NCBI GenBank assembly: GCA_020425605.1
Contig: JAGQRH010000006.1
Span: forward strand, 93,733-157,732
DNA: 64,000 nt
Reading direction: 5' to 3'
Source: Planctomycetota bacterium
GTDB taxonomy: Bacteria > Planctomycetota > UBA8742 > UBA2392
In this document: one piece after another, positions 40,008 to 49,111 of the stretch
Layout of the letters: every line of letters starts with the position of its first letter
How positions within the stretch are numbered: the stretch's first letter is position 1
Notes under the pieces: generated by a model
What the model saw: the letters and a program-made list of their open reading frames with translations, nothing else
Databases searched by the model: none
What the model was told of the DNA's origin: nothing
Translations under genes and position numbers: made by a program

Positions 40008-40493
40008 ATGTCGCAGCAGCTCGATCCTACGGAAGCCCTGGTCTACTCGAACCGGGCGGCGATCTACATCGACAGGGGGATGTTTACCGAGGCCATGGCC
40101 GACCTGACAAAGGCCATCGACCTCGACCCGCTGCGCACTGAGGCCTGGATCAACCGGGGCACGGCGCGCCTGGCGCTGGATAACCCCGACGGCGCACTCG
40201 AGGATGGCAACCGCGCCATCGAGATCGCGCCGGCGCACCCGTGGGCCTACCATCTCCGTGCGGATGCATACTTCGCACTGGGACGCTACGCGGAAGCGCT
40301 CGCCGACTACAACGTCGTGCTGCCACGCGAGGAACGCTGGTTCATGGAAACCTACGAGCGGCGCGGTGAAGTGAAGGAACAGCTGGGCGACAAGGCCGGC
40401 GCACTGGCCGACTACAAGCGCTACCTCGAGCTCAATCCCGAGGGCAAAAAGCGGGCCGAGGTTGAGGCCAAGATCGCCGAGCTGGAGAAGTAG
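40008..40493 (+). CDS. TPR C-terminal part of the kinase gene, out of frame
   Basis: 161 residues as written from an ATG, but the frame is open from 39963 and the residues there (TFEENYDEALRYYNM) complete the TPR interrupted at the kinase stop. Three to four TPRs follow (ALVYSNRAAIYIDRGMFTEAMADLTKAIDLDP, AWINRGTARLALDNPDGALEDGNRAIEI, KAGALADYKRYLELNP). No ribosome site is obvious before 40008, so independent translation is doubtful. Its stop TAG abuts the convergent protease stop with no gap. Confidence 0.7.
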   Translation: MSQQLDPTEALVYSNRAAIYIDRGMFTEAMADLTKAIDLDPLRTEAWINRGTARLALDNPDGALEDGNRAIEIAPAHPWAYHLRADAYFALGRYAEALADYNVVLPREERWFMETYERRGEVKEQLGDKAGALADYKRYLELNPEGKKRAEVEAKIAELEK

Positions 40494-41636
40494 CTACTTG
40501 GGCAAGTCCTTCTTGATCAGCTCGCGCCAATCCGTCGGAACGCACTGCACCGGGCGGATGTAGCTGAGAAACTCCATCGTGTCCGGGTCGTGCAGCGTCT
40601 CCGTGGGGACGGCGCACAACTCGCCCTTGTCGTTGACGGCCGTGCCGCCCGAGTTGCCGGCGCTGACAAGGCAGTCCGACTTGTACCAGTCCAGCGCGTC
40701 CTTCTTCATCTCAAAGCCCGAGACTACGCCTCGCGTCAGCGTGATACTGCAGAGGCTGTGGCTGCCGCCGATGGCCGGGTAGCCAAGGCAGCGGATCTCG
40801 TCGCCCAGCTCCAACTCAGTGGTCGCGACTGGCAGCCAGACAAAGTCGCTTTTCTCGACGGGCTTCTCGTCCAGGTCCATGCTGATCTGGAGCAGCGCGA
40901 GGTCCAGCTCTTCGCTTTCCTTGACCAGACTGGCGATGTGCGTCTGCACCGGCAGCTTGCGCGCGTCGGGCGCGAAGCTGACCCACGCGCGCTTCAGCAC
41001 GCCGCCGCTCTCGGCCTCGATCACGTGGCGGTTGGTCAGGATCAGCCCGGTCGGACTCACCACCGTGCCGCTGCCGCCGCTGCCTTCATCGGTGTACAGC
41101 ATCACGCTGGCAGCCACTGCGCGCTGCAGAGGCGTCAGCCCGGCCATTGGTTTGAATGGCAGCGTGGGCGTGTCCAACTTCGGCTTGTCGTTGAAGCTGA
41201 GAAGCACGTCGAAGCTGACGACTTCTTCCGCGTAGGCTGCCAGCGAGCCCGCGTACAACACGTAGCTGCCTGCCTCCAGCCCGTCGTCGGCCGTGAACTC
41301 CAGGATTTCCTCGATGCGCGCGGTCATGGCCTCGGCGACTTCGTGGTCCTCCAGCTCGTCGATGTCCGCGATCTTTTCGTCGCACAGTGCCAGGTCGATG
41401 TCGGCCGTCGCGCCCAGCACGTTGACGTAGAGGGCTTTGGTGCCGTCGGGCACTGTCACGTTGAAGCCCTGCAGGTCAACGATGCCCGAGGTCAACTCCA
41501 CGTGAGTCTTCTCGCCCGCCTTCAGGTCGAGAACCTTGGCTGAAATGTGGATCTCGTAGTCTTCGCCCTCATCCTGCGCACGCGCAACGCCTAGCAGAAC
41601 GACCAGCAGCACTGCACACACACCGAGCTTGCGCAT
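40494..41636 (-). CDS. Secreted trypsin-like (S1C/DegP-type) serine protease with N-terminal beta domain
   Basis: 380 residues from the ATG at 41636, with a signal peptide (AVLLVVLLGVARA). Residues about 25-140 form a beta-rich domain that looks like a bacterial pre-peptidase module (VELTSGIVDLQGFNVTVPDGTKALYVNVLG). The protease has the full triad: His in LILTNRHVIE (about 202), Asp in LDLALLQI (about 244) and Ser in GNSGGTAVN (about 327). No PDZ domain follows. Probably a periplasmic or secreted quality-control protease. Confidence 0.85.
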   Translation of the reverse strand: MRKLGVCAVLLVVLLGVARAQDEGEDYEIHISAKVLDLKAGEKTHVELTSGIVDLQGFNVTVPDGTKALYVNVLGATADIDLALCDEKIADIDELEDHEVAEAMTARIEEILEFTADDGLEAGSYVLYAGSLAAYAEEVVSFDVLLSFNDKPKLDTPTLPFKPMAGLTPLQRAVAASVMLYTDEGSGGSGTVVSPTGLILTNRHVIEAESGGVLKRAWVSFAPDARKLPVQTHIASLVKESEELDLALLQISMDLDEKPVEKSDFVWLPVATTELELGDEIRCLGYPAIGGSHSLCSITLTRGVVSGFEMKKDALDWYKSDCLVSAGNSGGTAVNDKGELCAVPTETLHDPDTMEFLSYIRPVQCVPTDWRELIKKDLPK

Positions 41637-41776
41637 GGAATCTCCTATCCGGCGGAATTGCTTTGTATTGGGCTTTCGGCGGCGAAGAATAGTTCGCGCC
41701 ACGAAAATGGGGAGTGCCGGGTCACATTCGCGGCCCGGTCGTGGCACCGGCCGGCATTCCGGCAGCAGGGGACTTC

Positions 41777-43714
41777 ATGCGGAACTTGTTCGGCATTCTG
41801 GCGCTGTGTTGCCTTGCCATGGCGATGACGTGGGCTGATGCACCGGTCCAGGCTGCCAAGCGGGCGAAGAAGGACAAGCGCGAGGCCGTGGACCGCAGCG
41901 AGCGGCCGTACCTGTATTTCACTACGAAGTCGCTGGTTGATTTTAAGGCGAAGTTGAAGCGTGAGCCGTTTGCCTCGCGCTGGGGCAAGCTGATCGGCAT
42001 CGCCAACGACTATGCGGCGAAACCGCTCTCGAAGGAAAAGGTCATCGGCGGCAACCGCGCGCGCAACGCTGAGGGGATGATCGACATCCTGGGCATGGCC
42101 TACGTCGTCACCGGCGACATGCGCTACGGCGAACGCGCGAAGCAGGAAGTCTGGGCGCTGCTTGAGCAGGACAAGTGGCACGAGCCCAAGAGCTGGAACA
42201 AGGGCGCCGAGCTGCCCACGGCCGAGTGCTGCATGTCCTGCGCGCGCTTCTACGACTGGTGCAACGACCTGCTTAAAGAGGAAGACAAGCAGCACTTCCG
42301 TGAGCGCGTGCTGAAGCTCGGTCTGCAGCCCTATCTCGACAGCGTCGAAAAGCATCACGACTGGTGGGTCGACAACTACGTGACCAACTGGTGCGGCGTG
42401 CTGCACGGCGGCTGCGGGCTGCTTGGGCTGGCGCTCTACGACGAGTTGCCCGAGGCCAAGAAGGCGGCCGATCATGCATGGGAGTACCTGCCAAAGTTCC
42501 TCGACGGCGTAATCCTCAAAGACGGCGGCGGTCACGAGGGCGACATGTACTGGCGCTACGGCGTCAGCTTCGGGTTTATCTTCGTGACGGCCTATGAGCA
42601 CGTGATGGGCGAAGACCTGCCGCTCGATACCAGCGAGCGCATGGCGGGCTACTGGGACGTCTACCTGCAGGGCCCCGACGACGTCTACGCCAACTTCAAC
42701 GACATGAATGAAGACACCTTCAGCGGCCTCTGGTCGAAAGACTCGCGCAAGTGGGAAGGCGGGCCAAGCTCAAGCCTGAACGCATTGTTCGAGGCCCGCA
42801 CCGAGGGCGGCGACCCGCTGCTGCTGTGGGCGGCCGACAACGGCGGTGGCGGCGCGTTCGACAACGGCATCAGCGTAAACTGGTTCCTGTGGCGGCGCGA
42901 CACGCCCCCGGCCGGCGACAGGCCGGAGCTGCAACCCGCAGCGCTGTTCCGCGGCTGCGGCCACGTGGTATTGCGTAGCGAAAAGTTGTGGCTGGCCTAC
43001 AACGGCGGCTGGATCAGCGACAAGTCGCACAACAACAACGACCTCGGCACCTTCGTGCTGGTGTGTGACGGCGAGCGCTTCATTCATGATCCGGGCTACG
43101 ACAAGAACGACACCGACAAGCACACGACGATCACGATCGACGGCAAGAGCCAGCCCAAGGCCAGCCAGGCGACGTTCAAGGCATTCTATGAGGGCAAGAA
43201 GTTCAGCTGGTTCATGAGCGACCTCAGCGACTGCTACGGCGGGGCAACCAAGCGTGCCGTGCGCAGCGTAATCATGGTGGACGGCGAGTATCTTGTGATT
43301 CTCGACGACGTGGAGACCACCGGTACCACCGACATCGACGTGCGCTTTCAGACGAAGCAGAAGATCGAAAAGAACGACACCGGCGGCGTCTTTAGTGGCA
43401 AAGGCAAGCTCAACATCGTCGCGGCGACGCCCGCAGTCACAGTTTCCACCGGCGACACGGCCGGGCCTGTGAAATACCTGAGCCTGCGCGCCGCCCAGCC
43501 GGACAAGGAGCTCGCGTTCGTCACGGTGCTCTACCCGGGCAGCGCGCCGCGCGTCGACTGGAAGGTCAAGGGCGGCAAGGGAACGCTCACGGTCAACGGC
43601 GACAAACACGAGTTCGCCCAGACCAGCGCCGGCTGGGTGCCCACCAAGATCAGCGGCGAAAAGGTCCCCAAGCCCGAGGAGCCCAAAGACCGCTTCCTCA
43701 AAGCCGCAAAATAG
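41777..43714 (+). CDS. Secreted polysaccharide lyase-like protein (heparinase II/III / alginate-lyase type)
   Basis: 645 residues. The ATG at 41777 starts a signal peptide (FGILALCCLAMAMTWADA), preceded by CAGGGGA. The N-terminal half is an alpha/alpha toroid (YLYFTTKSLVDFKAKLKREPF, MIDILGMAYVVTGDMRYGERAKQEV, NWCGVLHGGCGLLGLALYD) and the second half a beta domain (YNGGWISDKSHNNNDLGTFVLVCDGERFIHDPGYDK, VIMVDGEYLVILDDVE), the layout of heparinase II/III lyases. The SHNNND motif with His and Asn fits the conserved heparinase motif. Likely degrades an acidic polysaccharide outside the cell. Confidence 0.8.
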   Translation: MRNLFGILALCCLAMAMTWADAPVQAAKRAKKDKREAVDRSERPYLYFTTKSLVDFKAKLKREPFASRWGKLIGIANDYAAKPLSKEKVIGGNRARNAEGMIDILGMAYVVTGDMRYGERAKQEVWALLEQDKWHEPKSWNKGAELPTAECCMSCARFYDWCNDLLKEEDKQHFRERVLKLGLQPYLDSVEKHHDWWVDNYVTNWCGVLHGGCGLLGLALYDELPEAKKAADHAWEYLPKFLDGVILKDGGGHEGDMYWRYGVSFGFIFVTAYEHVMGEDLPLDTSERMAGYWDVYLQGPDDVYANFNDMNEDTFSGLWSKDSRKWEGGPSSSLNALFEARTEGGDPLLLWAADNGGGGAFDNGISVNWFLWRRDTPPAGDRPELQPAALFRGCGHVVLRSEKLWLAYNGGWISDKSHNNNDLGTFVLVCDGERFIHDPGYDKNDTDKHTTITIDGKSQPKASQATFKAFYEGKKFSWFMSDLSDCYGGATKRAVRSVIMVDGEYLVILDDVETTGTTDIDVRFQTKQKIEKNDTGGVFSGKGKLNIVAATPAVTVSTGDTAGPVKYLSLRAAQPDKELAFVTVLYPGSAPRVDWKVKGGKGTLTVNGDKHEFAQTSAGWVPTKISGEKVPKPEEPKDRFLKAAK

Positions 43715-44037
43715 AGCCCCGGCGGCTCCGCATAGGCTCTACCCCTGCCAATTCCGCAGGGTTGTCAACAAACCTGCCCCGTTGGCGCGTTGCGTGCGTG
43801 TATCTGCTCGAGTTGCGACGGCACGCGGTTTGCAACGTCTTTGATGCTGGTGTTTCCGGAATCGACTGCGCCGTCTGGTTGTTCTTTCCACAAGCATGGC
43901 GGCCGCGATTCGGCTCACCATACGGGAATTTCATGGCGGCGCCCGTCGTTGACGCCCTTCGTGCGCACGGTTACCGTTGTGATAGAAATTCGACCATAGC
44001 CTCCGGAGACGCTTAAAGCCGGAGATCAGAGGCGATC
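43715..44037. other. Gene-free region upstream of clpC
   Basis: No credible ORF. A possible sigma-70-type promoter is TTGACG (43949-43954), a 17-base spacer and TACCGT (43972-43977), but the -10 is poor. A purine-rich ribosome site (GGAGATCAGAGG) precedes the clpC ATG. Just after the lyase stop a short inverted repeat GAGCC/GGCTC is seen without a T run. No CIRCE element was found. Confidence 0.35.
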
Positions 44038-46620
44038 ATGTTTGAGCAATTCACTGAGCGTGCAAGAAAAGTGCTGGGCCTGGCACGCCAGGAGGCCCAG
44101 AAGTTCAACCACGAGTACATCGGAACGGAGCATATTCTGCTCGGGCTGATTCTCGAGGGCTCCGGCGTGGCCGCCACCGTCCTGCGCAACATGGACGTGG
44201 ACCTGCGCAAGATCCGCCTCGAGATCGAAAAGCTCGTGCAGCAGGGCCCGCAGGTGATGACTGCGCCCTCCAAGCTGCCGTTCACCCCACGCGCCAAGCG
44301 CGTGATCGACCTCGCCAAAGAGGAAGCTGCCACACTCAACCACGAACACGTCGGCACCGAGCACCTGCTGCTCGGGCTGCTGCGTGAGAACGAAGGCATC
44401 GCCGCGCAGGTCCTGATGAACCTCGGCGTGCGCCTCGACGAAGTGCGCGAAGAAGTGCTGGAGCTGCTCAGCCCGGATGCCAATGCATCGGGCGAAAAGG
44501 GCGACACCAGCCGGCGCAACAAGCCGCGCGACACCGCCAGCATCAACCCGGGCGCCGGCGCCGGCGCCGGCGGCGAAAAGAGCAAGACGCCCGCCCTCGA
44601 CGCTTTCGGCCGTGACCTGACCGAACTCGCCCGTGAGGGCACGCTCGACCCGGTGATCGGGCGCAAGGACGAAATCGAGCGCGTAATCCAGGTGCTGTGC
44701 CGCCGCACCAAGAACAACCCGGTGCTGATCGGCGAAGCCGGCGTGGGCAAGACCGCAATTGTCGAAGGCCTCGCCCAGGAAGTGATTTCCGGCGCCGTGC
44801 CTGAGCTGCTGCGCGACCGCCGCATCGTGGTGCTCGACCTCGCCATGATGGTTGCCGGTACCAAGTACCGCGGCCAGTTCGAGGAACGCATCAAGGCGGT
44901 CATGACCGAAGTCCGCCGCGCCAAGAACGTCATCCTGTTCATCGACGAGCTTCACACGCTGGTCGGCGCGGGTGGCGCGGAAGGCGCGATTGACGCCAGC
45001 AACGTGCTGAAGCCGGCGCTCTCGCGCGGCGAAGTGCAGGTGATCGGCGCGACCACGCTGGATGAATACCGCCGCTACATCGAAAAGGACGGCGCGCTTG
45101 AGCGTCGCTTCCAGCAGGTGCTGGTCGAGCCGCCGAATGTCGAAGACACGCTGGCGATCATGCACGGGCTGAAAGATCGCTACGAGACGCACCACCGCGT
45201 GCGCTACACCGACGATGCCCTGAAGGCGTGCGTGGACCTGTCGTCTCGCTACATTCCGTCGCGCTTCCTTCCGGACAAGGCCATCGACGTGATGGACGAG
45301 GCCGGCGCGCGCATTCGACTGCGCAGCATGAGCAAGCCGCCGGACCTGAGCGACCTCAACGGCGAAATCGACAAGCTGGAGGCCGAGAAGGACGAGGCCA
45401 TCAGCAACCAGGAATATGAGAAGGCCGCACAGCTCCGCGACAAGGCCATGCAGCTCCGCAAGGAAAAAGAGCGCATGCAGCGCGAGTGGCGTGAACAGGC
45501 CAACATCATCAGCGGCGAAGTCGATGAGGAAGTGATCTGCGAGACGGTCAGCAAGATGACCGGCATCCCGTTGACGCGCATCGACCAGGGCGAATCCGAG
45601 CGCCTGCTGAAGATGGAGGATGAGCTCCACAAGCGTGTGATCAGCCAGGACGAGGCAATCGGCCAGGTGGCGCGGGCGATGCGTCGTTCACGCGCCGGGC
45701 TGAAAAGCCCCAAGCGCCCGATCGGCAGTTTCCTGTTCGTCGGCCCGACCGGCGTGGGCAAGACCCTGCTGTGCAAGGCGCTCGCCGAGTTCATGTTCGG
45801 CAGCGAGGACTCGCTCGTGCAGATCGACATGTCCGAGTACATGGAGAAGTTCAACGTCAGCCGCCTCGTCGGCGCGCCCCCGGGCTACGTCGGCTATGAA
45901 GAAGGCGGGCAGCTGACCGAGAAGATCCGCCGTCGCCCGTACGCGGTCGTCCTCATGGACGAAATCGAAAAGGCGCACCCGGACGTGTACAACATGCTGC
46001 TGCAGGTCATGGAAGAAGGCCAGTTGACGGACAGCTTCGGCCGGATCGTCGACTTCAAGAACGTCGTGCTGATCCTGACCAGCAACATCGGCGCGAACAT
46101 CATCAAGAACCAGGTCGGGCTCGGCTTCGTCAAGAAGGACGACGAGTCGCGCCACGAAAAGATGCGCGAAATGCTGATGCACGAGATCGAGCGTCACTTC
46201 AAGCCGGAGTTCCTGAACCGGCTGGATGAGATCATCGTCTTCAAGCCGCTAAGCAAGGAAGACATCTACAAGATCTTCGACATCGAAATCGGCGGAGTGC
46301 GCAAGCGCCTGGCCGAGCACGAAATCGAGATCGACGTGCCCGTCGAGGCCAAGGAATGGGTGCTCGAGACCAAGGAAGTCCAGAACCTCGAGTTCGGCGC
46401 CCGGCCGCTGCGCCGCGGCATCGAGAAGTACATCGAAAACCCGCTAAGCGAAGAGCTGCTGCGCGGCAACCTCGTCGGCAAGTCCAAGATCACCGTCAAG
46501 GTCAAGAAGGTGAAGGACGGCGACAAGGACAAGACCGAGCTGGACTTCGTCTACACGGACAAGCCCAAAGAGAAGAAGAAGGAAAAGTCCGAGACCGAAA
46601 AGGTCGTCAGCGAGAACTAG
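44038..46620 (+). CDS. clpC: ATP-dependent Clp protease ATP-binding subunit ClpC
   Basis: 860 residues. Two N-terminal Clp_N repeats ([23 protein letters not shown] and [16 protein letters not shown]), Walker A1 GEAGVGKTA (about 234), Walker [13 protein letters not shown], a UVR-type linker ([18 protein letters not shown], about 460-480), Walker A2 GPTGVGKTL (about 570) and the C-terminal D2-small domain. This is the ClpC subfamily, which unfolds proteins for ClpP and needs adaptors. No clpP or mcsB is adjacent here. The Lys/Glu-rich tail is non-conserved. A strong bidirectional terminator follows. Confidence 0.97.
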   Translation: MFEQFTERARKVLGLARQEAQKFNHEYIGTEHILLGLILEGSGVAATVLRNMDVDLRKIRLEIEKLVQQGPQVMTAPSKLPFTPRAKRVIDLAKEEAATLNHEHVGTEHLLLGLLRENEGIAAQVLMNLGVRLDEVREEVLELLSPDANASGEKGDTSRRNKPRDTASINPGAGAGAGGEKSKTPALDAFGRDLTELAREGTLDPVIGRKDEIERVIQVLCRRTKNNPVLIGEAGVGKTAIVEGLAQEVISGAVPELLRDRRIVVLDLAMMVAGTKYRGQFEERIKAVMTEVRRAKNVILFIDELHTLVGAGGAEGAIDASNVLKPALSRGEVQVIGATTLDEYRRYIEKDGALERRFQQVLVEPPNVEDTLAIMHGLKDRYETHHRVRYTDDALKACVDLSSRYIPSRFLPDKAIDVMDEAGARIRLRSMSKPPDLSDLNGEIDKLEAEKDEAISNQEYEKAAQLRDKAMQLRKEKERMQREWREQANIISGEVDEEVICETVSKMTGIPLTRIDQGESERLLKMEDELHKRVISQDEAIGQVARAMRRSRAGLKSPKRPIGSFLFVGPTGVGKTLLCKALAEFMFGSEDSLVQIDMSEYMEKFNVSRLVGAPPGYVGYEEGGQLTEKIRRRPYAVVLMDEIEKAHPDVYNMLLQVMEEGQLTDSFGRIVDFKNVVLILTSNIGANIIKNQVGLGFVKKDDESRHEKMREMLMHEIERHFKPEFLNRLDEIIVFKPLSKEDIYKIFDIEIGGVRKRLAEHEIEIDVPVEAKEWVLETKEVQNLEFGARPLRRGIEKYIENPLSEELLRGNLVGKSKITVKVKKVKDGDKDKTELDFVYTDKPKEKKKEKSETEKVVSEN

Positions 46621-46636
46621 GCGGATGCAAATCAAA

Positions 46637-46664
46637 AGCCCCCGGCAATTGCCGGGGGCTTTTT
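46637..46664. terminator. Bidirectional rho-independent terminator after clpC
   Basis: A perfect 10-bp stem AGCCCCCGGC / GCCGGGGGCT with an AATT loop, flanked by AAAA before and TTTT after, so it works in both directions for clpC and for the convergent gene at 46672. Confidence 0.92.
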
Positions 46665-46671
46665 CGTGGTC

Positions 46672-47715
46672 CTACTTCTCTTCATCCACGGACTTGTCTT
46701 CGGACTTTGACTCCGGCTCCGGCAGCGCAAGCGCGCGCGCGAGCAGTGTGCCGCGGCCTTCGTAGACGTCGACCTCATCTTTGTCGCTGGCGCTATCCAC
46801 TTCGGGCGATCCGATCCAGACCTGGAATCGCCCGGGCGGGACCTTCTTCACGACAAAGTGGCCGTTGGCATCCGTGACCGCGTTTTCCTTCCAGGTCTGC
46901 GTGAAGCGCGCTTCCAGCGCCTGCTGCACCGCGTATGGCATCTGCCTGAGCGAGACCGCGTCAATGATCAGCATGGGGCCGCTGCAGTACACGCGCTGGT
47001 TCACGGCCGAGGTGCCATCCGCGGCAATCACGTCTCCTTCGATGATGGACTCGTCGGAATAGGTATGAAGCGTCAGCTCGATCGGCGAGTCGGCGTTGGG
47101 CGCGCAAATGTTCGAGCCGAAGTAGTCCTTGAGCCCGGCAAATGCGGCGGTGTCGGCCTGCATGTCTTCTTTGCTCTGGTACCGGAAGTTGACGGAGAAC
47201 TTGCCTTCCTTGTTCGTGCTGGCCGTCTGCAAGGACTCCACAATGTTGGTGCCGTCGGTGGTGGTACGAACCAGAGAGATTACGACGTTCGCGCCGGCCA
47301 GCGGCTTGTGGTCCTGGTCAAACACGGTGCCGAAGAAGAGCGATTCCAGGACGCCGTCGCCGGTCAGCTTTTCGTTGATGACAAGCGGCTTCGGAAAGCC
47401 CAGTTGTTCGGGCACGCTCTTAGCCTCGACTTCAGGCTTGGGCTCAGGTTTCGGCTCGGGCTTTGGCTCCGGCCGGGGTTCCGGTTTTGGCTCGGGTTGG
47501 TGCTCAGGCTCGGGCTTTGGCTCCGGCTTGTCAGCTGCCGCGTTGTCCTTGAGAGGCTTGACCTTGGCGCCGGGCTTCTCGGGTTCAACGTCGGCCGCCT
47601 TGGCATGCGGCACCGGGCGCGGCGCGTCATCCTGCATGACGAAGTACACGGCAACGCCGCCGCCGATGAGCAGAAGAATGACAAGCAGGATGATACCGAC
47701 AGGTGAGTTGCGCAT
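46672..47715 (-). CDS. Membrane-anchored protein with EPKP repeats and carboxypeptidase-regulatory-like domains
   Basis: 347 residues. An N-terminal membrane helix (GIILLVILLLIGGGVAVYFV) is followed by an EP/KP repeat rod at about residues 60-96 like the TonB spacer, then two beta-sandwich-like units: FGTVFDQDHKPLAGANVVISLVR...STNKEGKFSVNF and EGDVIAADGTSAVNQRVYCSGP...TDANGHFVVKKVPPGRFQVW, both with the carboxypeptidase regulatory-like pattern. Likely a periplasmic structural or sensing protein spanning the periplasm. Function unknown. Confidence 0.65.
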   Translation of the reverse strand: MRNSPVGIILLVILLLIGGGVAVYFVMQDDAPRPVPHAKAADVEPEKPGAKVKPLKDNAAADKPEPKPEPEHQPEPKPEPRPEPKPEPKPEPKPEVEAKSVPEQLGFPKPLVINEKLTGDGVLESLFFGTVFDQDHKPLAGANVVISLVRTTTDGTNIVESLQTASTNKEGKFSVNFRYQSKEDMQADTAAFAGLKDYFGSNICAPNADSPIELTLHTYSDESIIEGDVIAADGTSAVNQRVYCSGPMLIIDAVSLRQMPYAVQQALEARFTQTWKENAVTDANGHFVVKKVPPGRFQVWIGSPEVDSASDKDEVDVYEGRGTLLARALALPEPESKSEDKSVDEEK

Positions 47716-47798
47716 AGTTGGTTAACGATCGTGCAGCGAAACAGATTGTAGATAGCAGGATCATCGCAATGGAAGGGGAGCGCAGCTAACCTGCCGTC

Positions 47799-48335
47799 AT
47801 GAAAGGCAAGCCCAGAATACGCGCGTTCTTTGCGATGTCGCTGGATGGCTTCATTGCAGGGCCGAACGACGAGCTGGACTGGCTCAATGTCGCCGAGGGC
47901 GCGGAAGACACTTTTACGCCTTTCATCCAGCAGATCGGCGCGCTGTTGATGGGCCGTCGGAGCTACGACGTGGCCAGCAGCTTTGACGTGCCGTGGCCCT
48001 ACGGCGAAGTCCCGGTACTGGTCACGACGCATCGCGAGCTGAAGCCCAAGACGCCGAGCATCAGCGCCTGTGCCGGCTCGATTGCCGAGCTTGTGGAGAA
48101 GGCCAAGGCCGTCGCCGCGCCCAAGGACGTCTACATCGACGGCGGGCAGCTGATCCGCCAGGCGCTGGATGCGGGGCTGGTGGACGAAATCACGGCTACC
48201 GTGATTCCAACGATTCTGGGCAAGGGCATTCCGCTGTTTCAGGGTGCGGCCGAGAAGCACGGGCTGGAATTCATCAGCCAGCGCCCGCTGGGCAAAGGGC
48301 TGGTGGAGTTGGTGTATCGAGTGAAGCGGGAGTAG
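47799..48335 (+). CDS. Dihydrofolate reductase family protein (RibD C-terminal type)
   Basis: 178 residues. RAFFAMSLDGFIAGPNDELDWL at the start, LLMGRRSYDVASSF, VPVLVTTHRELKP and VYIDGGQLIRQALDAGLVDEI, all classic for the RibD-C/DHFR-like reductases (YyaP/YwjB group). NADPH-dependent reduction is the family activity; the substrate is not known. Its last 97 bases overlap, on the opposite strand, the end of the pseudopilin-like gene. Confidence 0.88.
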   Translation: MKGKPRIRAFFAMSLDGFIAGPNDELDWLNVAEGAEDTFTPFIQQIGALLMGRRSYDVASSFDVPWPYGEVPVLVTTHRELKPKTPSISACAGSIAELVEKAKAVAAPKDVYIDGGQLIRQALDAGLVDEITATVIPTILGKGIPLFQGAAEKHGLEFISQRPLGKGLVELVYRVKRE

Positions 48336-48745
48336 GCGGCCGTGGGTTGGTCTGGCAGTTTCAAGTAGCCTGCTTCGGTGTAGACGATGTCGCTGTCCAT
48401 GTCTTCCTCGCCGCCGGGCAAACCGTCGTGGCCGTAGCAGATCAGCACGAAGCGTTCGCCGTTGGTGAGATATCCGTAGGGCTGCTTTGAAAACGGGTTC
48501 TTCGGCACGCCACTTTTGAGATACTCCTCTTGCAAGGCGTCCAGCGATTCTGGGTAGCGGTCGTTGTGATCGAGCGAGTACTGGTTCAGGGCCTTCTGGA
48601 TTTCGCCCATTTCGGTATGGGCCTTCCGCCAGCGGGACAGGCTGTCTGAATCTGGTTTGTCGATCACGAACAGCAACACCAGCGCTCCAAGAGCAATGAT
48701 CGTAAGCGCGCCGCCGGTGAAGCGCAGAATAGGCTTTAGCTCCAT
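48239..48745 (-). CDS. Pseudopilin GspG-like membrane protein, 3' end overlapping the neighbour
   Basis: 168 residues from the ATG at 48745. An N-terminal helix (FTGGALTIIALGALVLLFVI) precedes EMGEIQKALNQYSLDHNDRYPESLDALQEEYLKSGVPKNPFSKQPYGYLTNG and ICYGHDGLPGGEEDMDSDI, which match the C-terminal domain of type II secretion major pseudopilins. A prepilin cleavage site is not evident. The last 33 or so residues are read from the strand opposite the DHFR-family gene and look non-conserved, so the original stop may have been lost. Confidence 0.65.
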   Translation of the reverse strand: MELKPILRFTGGALTIIALGALVLLFVIDKPDSDSLSRWRKAHTEMGEIQKALNQYSLDHNDRYPESLDALQEEYLKSGVPKNPFSKQPYGYLTNGERFVLICYGHDGLPGGEEDMDSDIVYTEAGYLKLPDQPTAAYSRFTRYTNSTSPLPSGRWLMNSSPCFSAAP

Positions 48746-48818
48746 GATGTTGGAACGACCGGCGTGATGGTTGCGTTGGTTCAGGAGCCCGCCTGCCTTC
48801 ACCCAGGCTGCGGCGCGC

Positions 48819-48852
48819 AACGAAACAACCCGCTAACGCGGGTTGTTTCGTT
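48819..48852 (-). terminator. Terminator-like hairpin abutting tRNA-Ala
   Basis: A perfect 15-bp stem (AACGAAACAACCCGC / GCGGGTTGTTTCGTT) with a 4-base loop, touching the 3' CCA of the tRNA. On the minus strand its second arm is T-rich, so it probably ends the tRNA transcript before the pseudopilin-like gene. Confidence 0.65.
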
Positions 48853-48927
48853 GGTGGACCCGAGGGGATTCGAACCCCTGACCTATGCATTGCGAACGCA
48901 TCGCTCTACCAACTGAGCTACGGGCCC
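48852..48927 (-). tRNA. tRNA-Ala (anticodon CGC)
   Basis: 76 nucleotides including an encoded CCA. Folds as a full cloverleaf: acceptor GGGCCCG / CGGGTCC with the G3-U70 wobble pair that identifies alanine tRNA, D stem GCTC/GAGC, anticodon loop TTCGCAA (CGC), T loop TTCGAAT. Reads GCG codons. Confidence 0.95.
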
Positions 48928-49111
48928 ACTTCCTGCCCATGGGCAGGGCTCGGAAAGGTACATTCCCTGCCTTAAACGGCAACAGGGCGGCCGTTGGTTG
49001 CAGCCGCTTGGCCCACATTTCGCCGTTAGATTCCCGGCGTGTGGCCGACTACCATGACACCCTGCTGGTGGCTGTTTTGTCGTTGCTGGAGCTGTGATGC
49101 TGGAGTTTCGC

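Noticed and set aside
43949..43977. Firm promoter call for clpC
   Set aside because: The -10 matches poorly, so it is mentioned only as a possibility in the intergenic entry.
44026..45630. 534-residue minus-strand ORF opposite clpC
   Set aside because: Antisense shadow of a conserved gene with no family resemblance.
47440..47530. Tandem repeat of GGCTCNGG(C/T)TT units
   Set aside because: This is the coding DNA of the EP/KP rod of the protein at 46672, not an independent element.
47364..48890. 508-residue minus-strand ORF
   Set aside because: Crosses tRNA-Ala and parts of three genes; it is out of frame with all of them.
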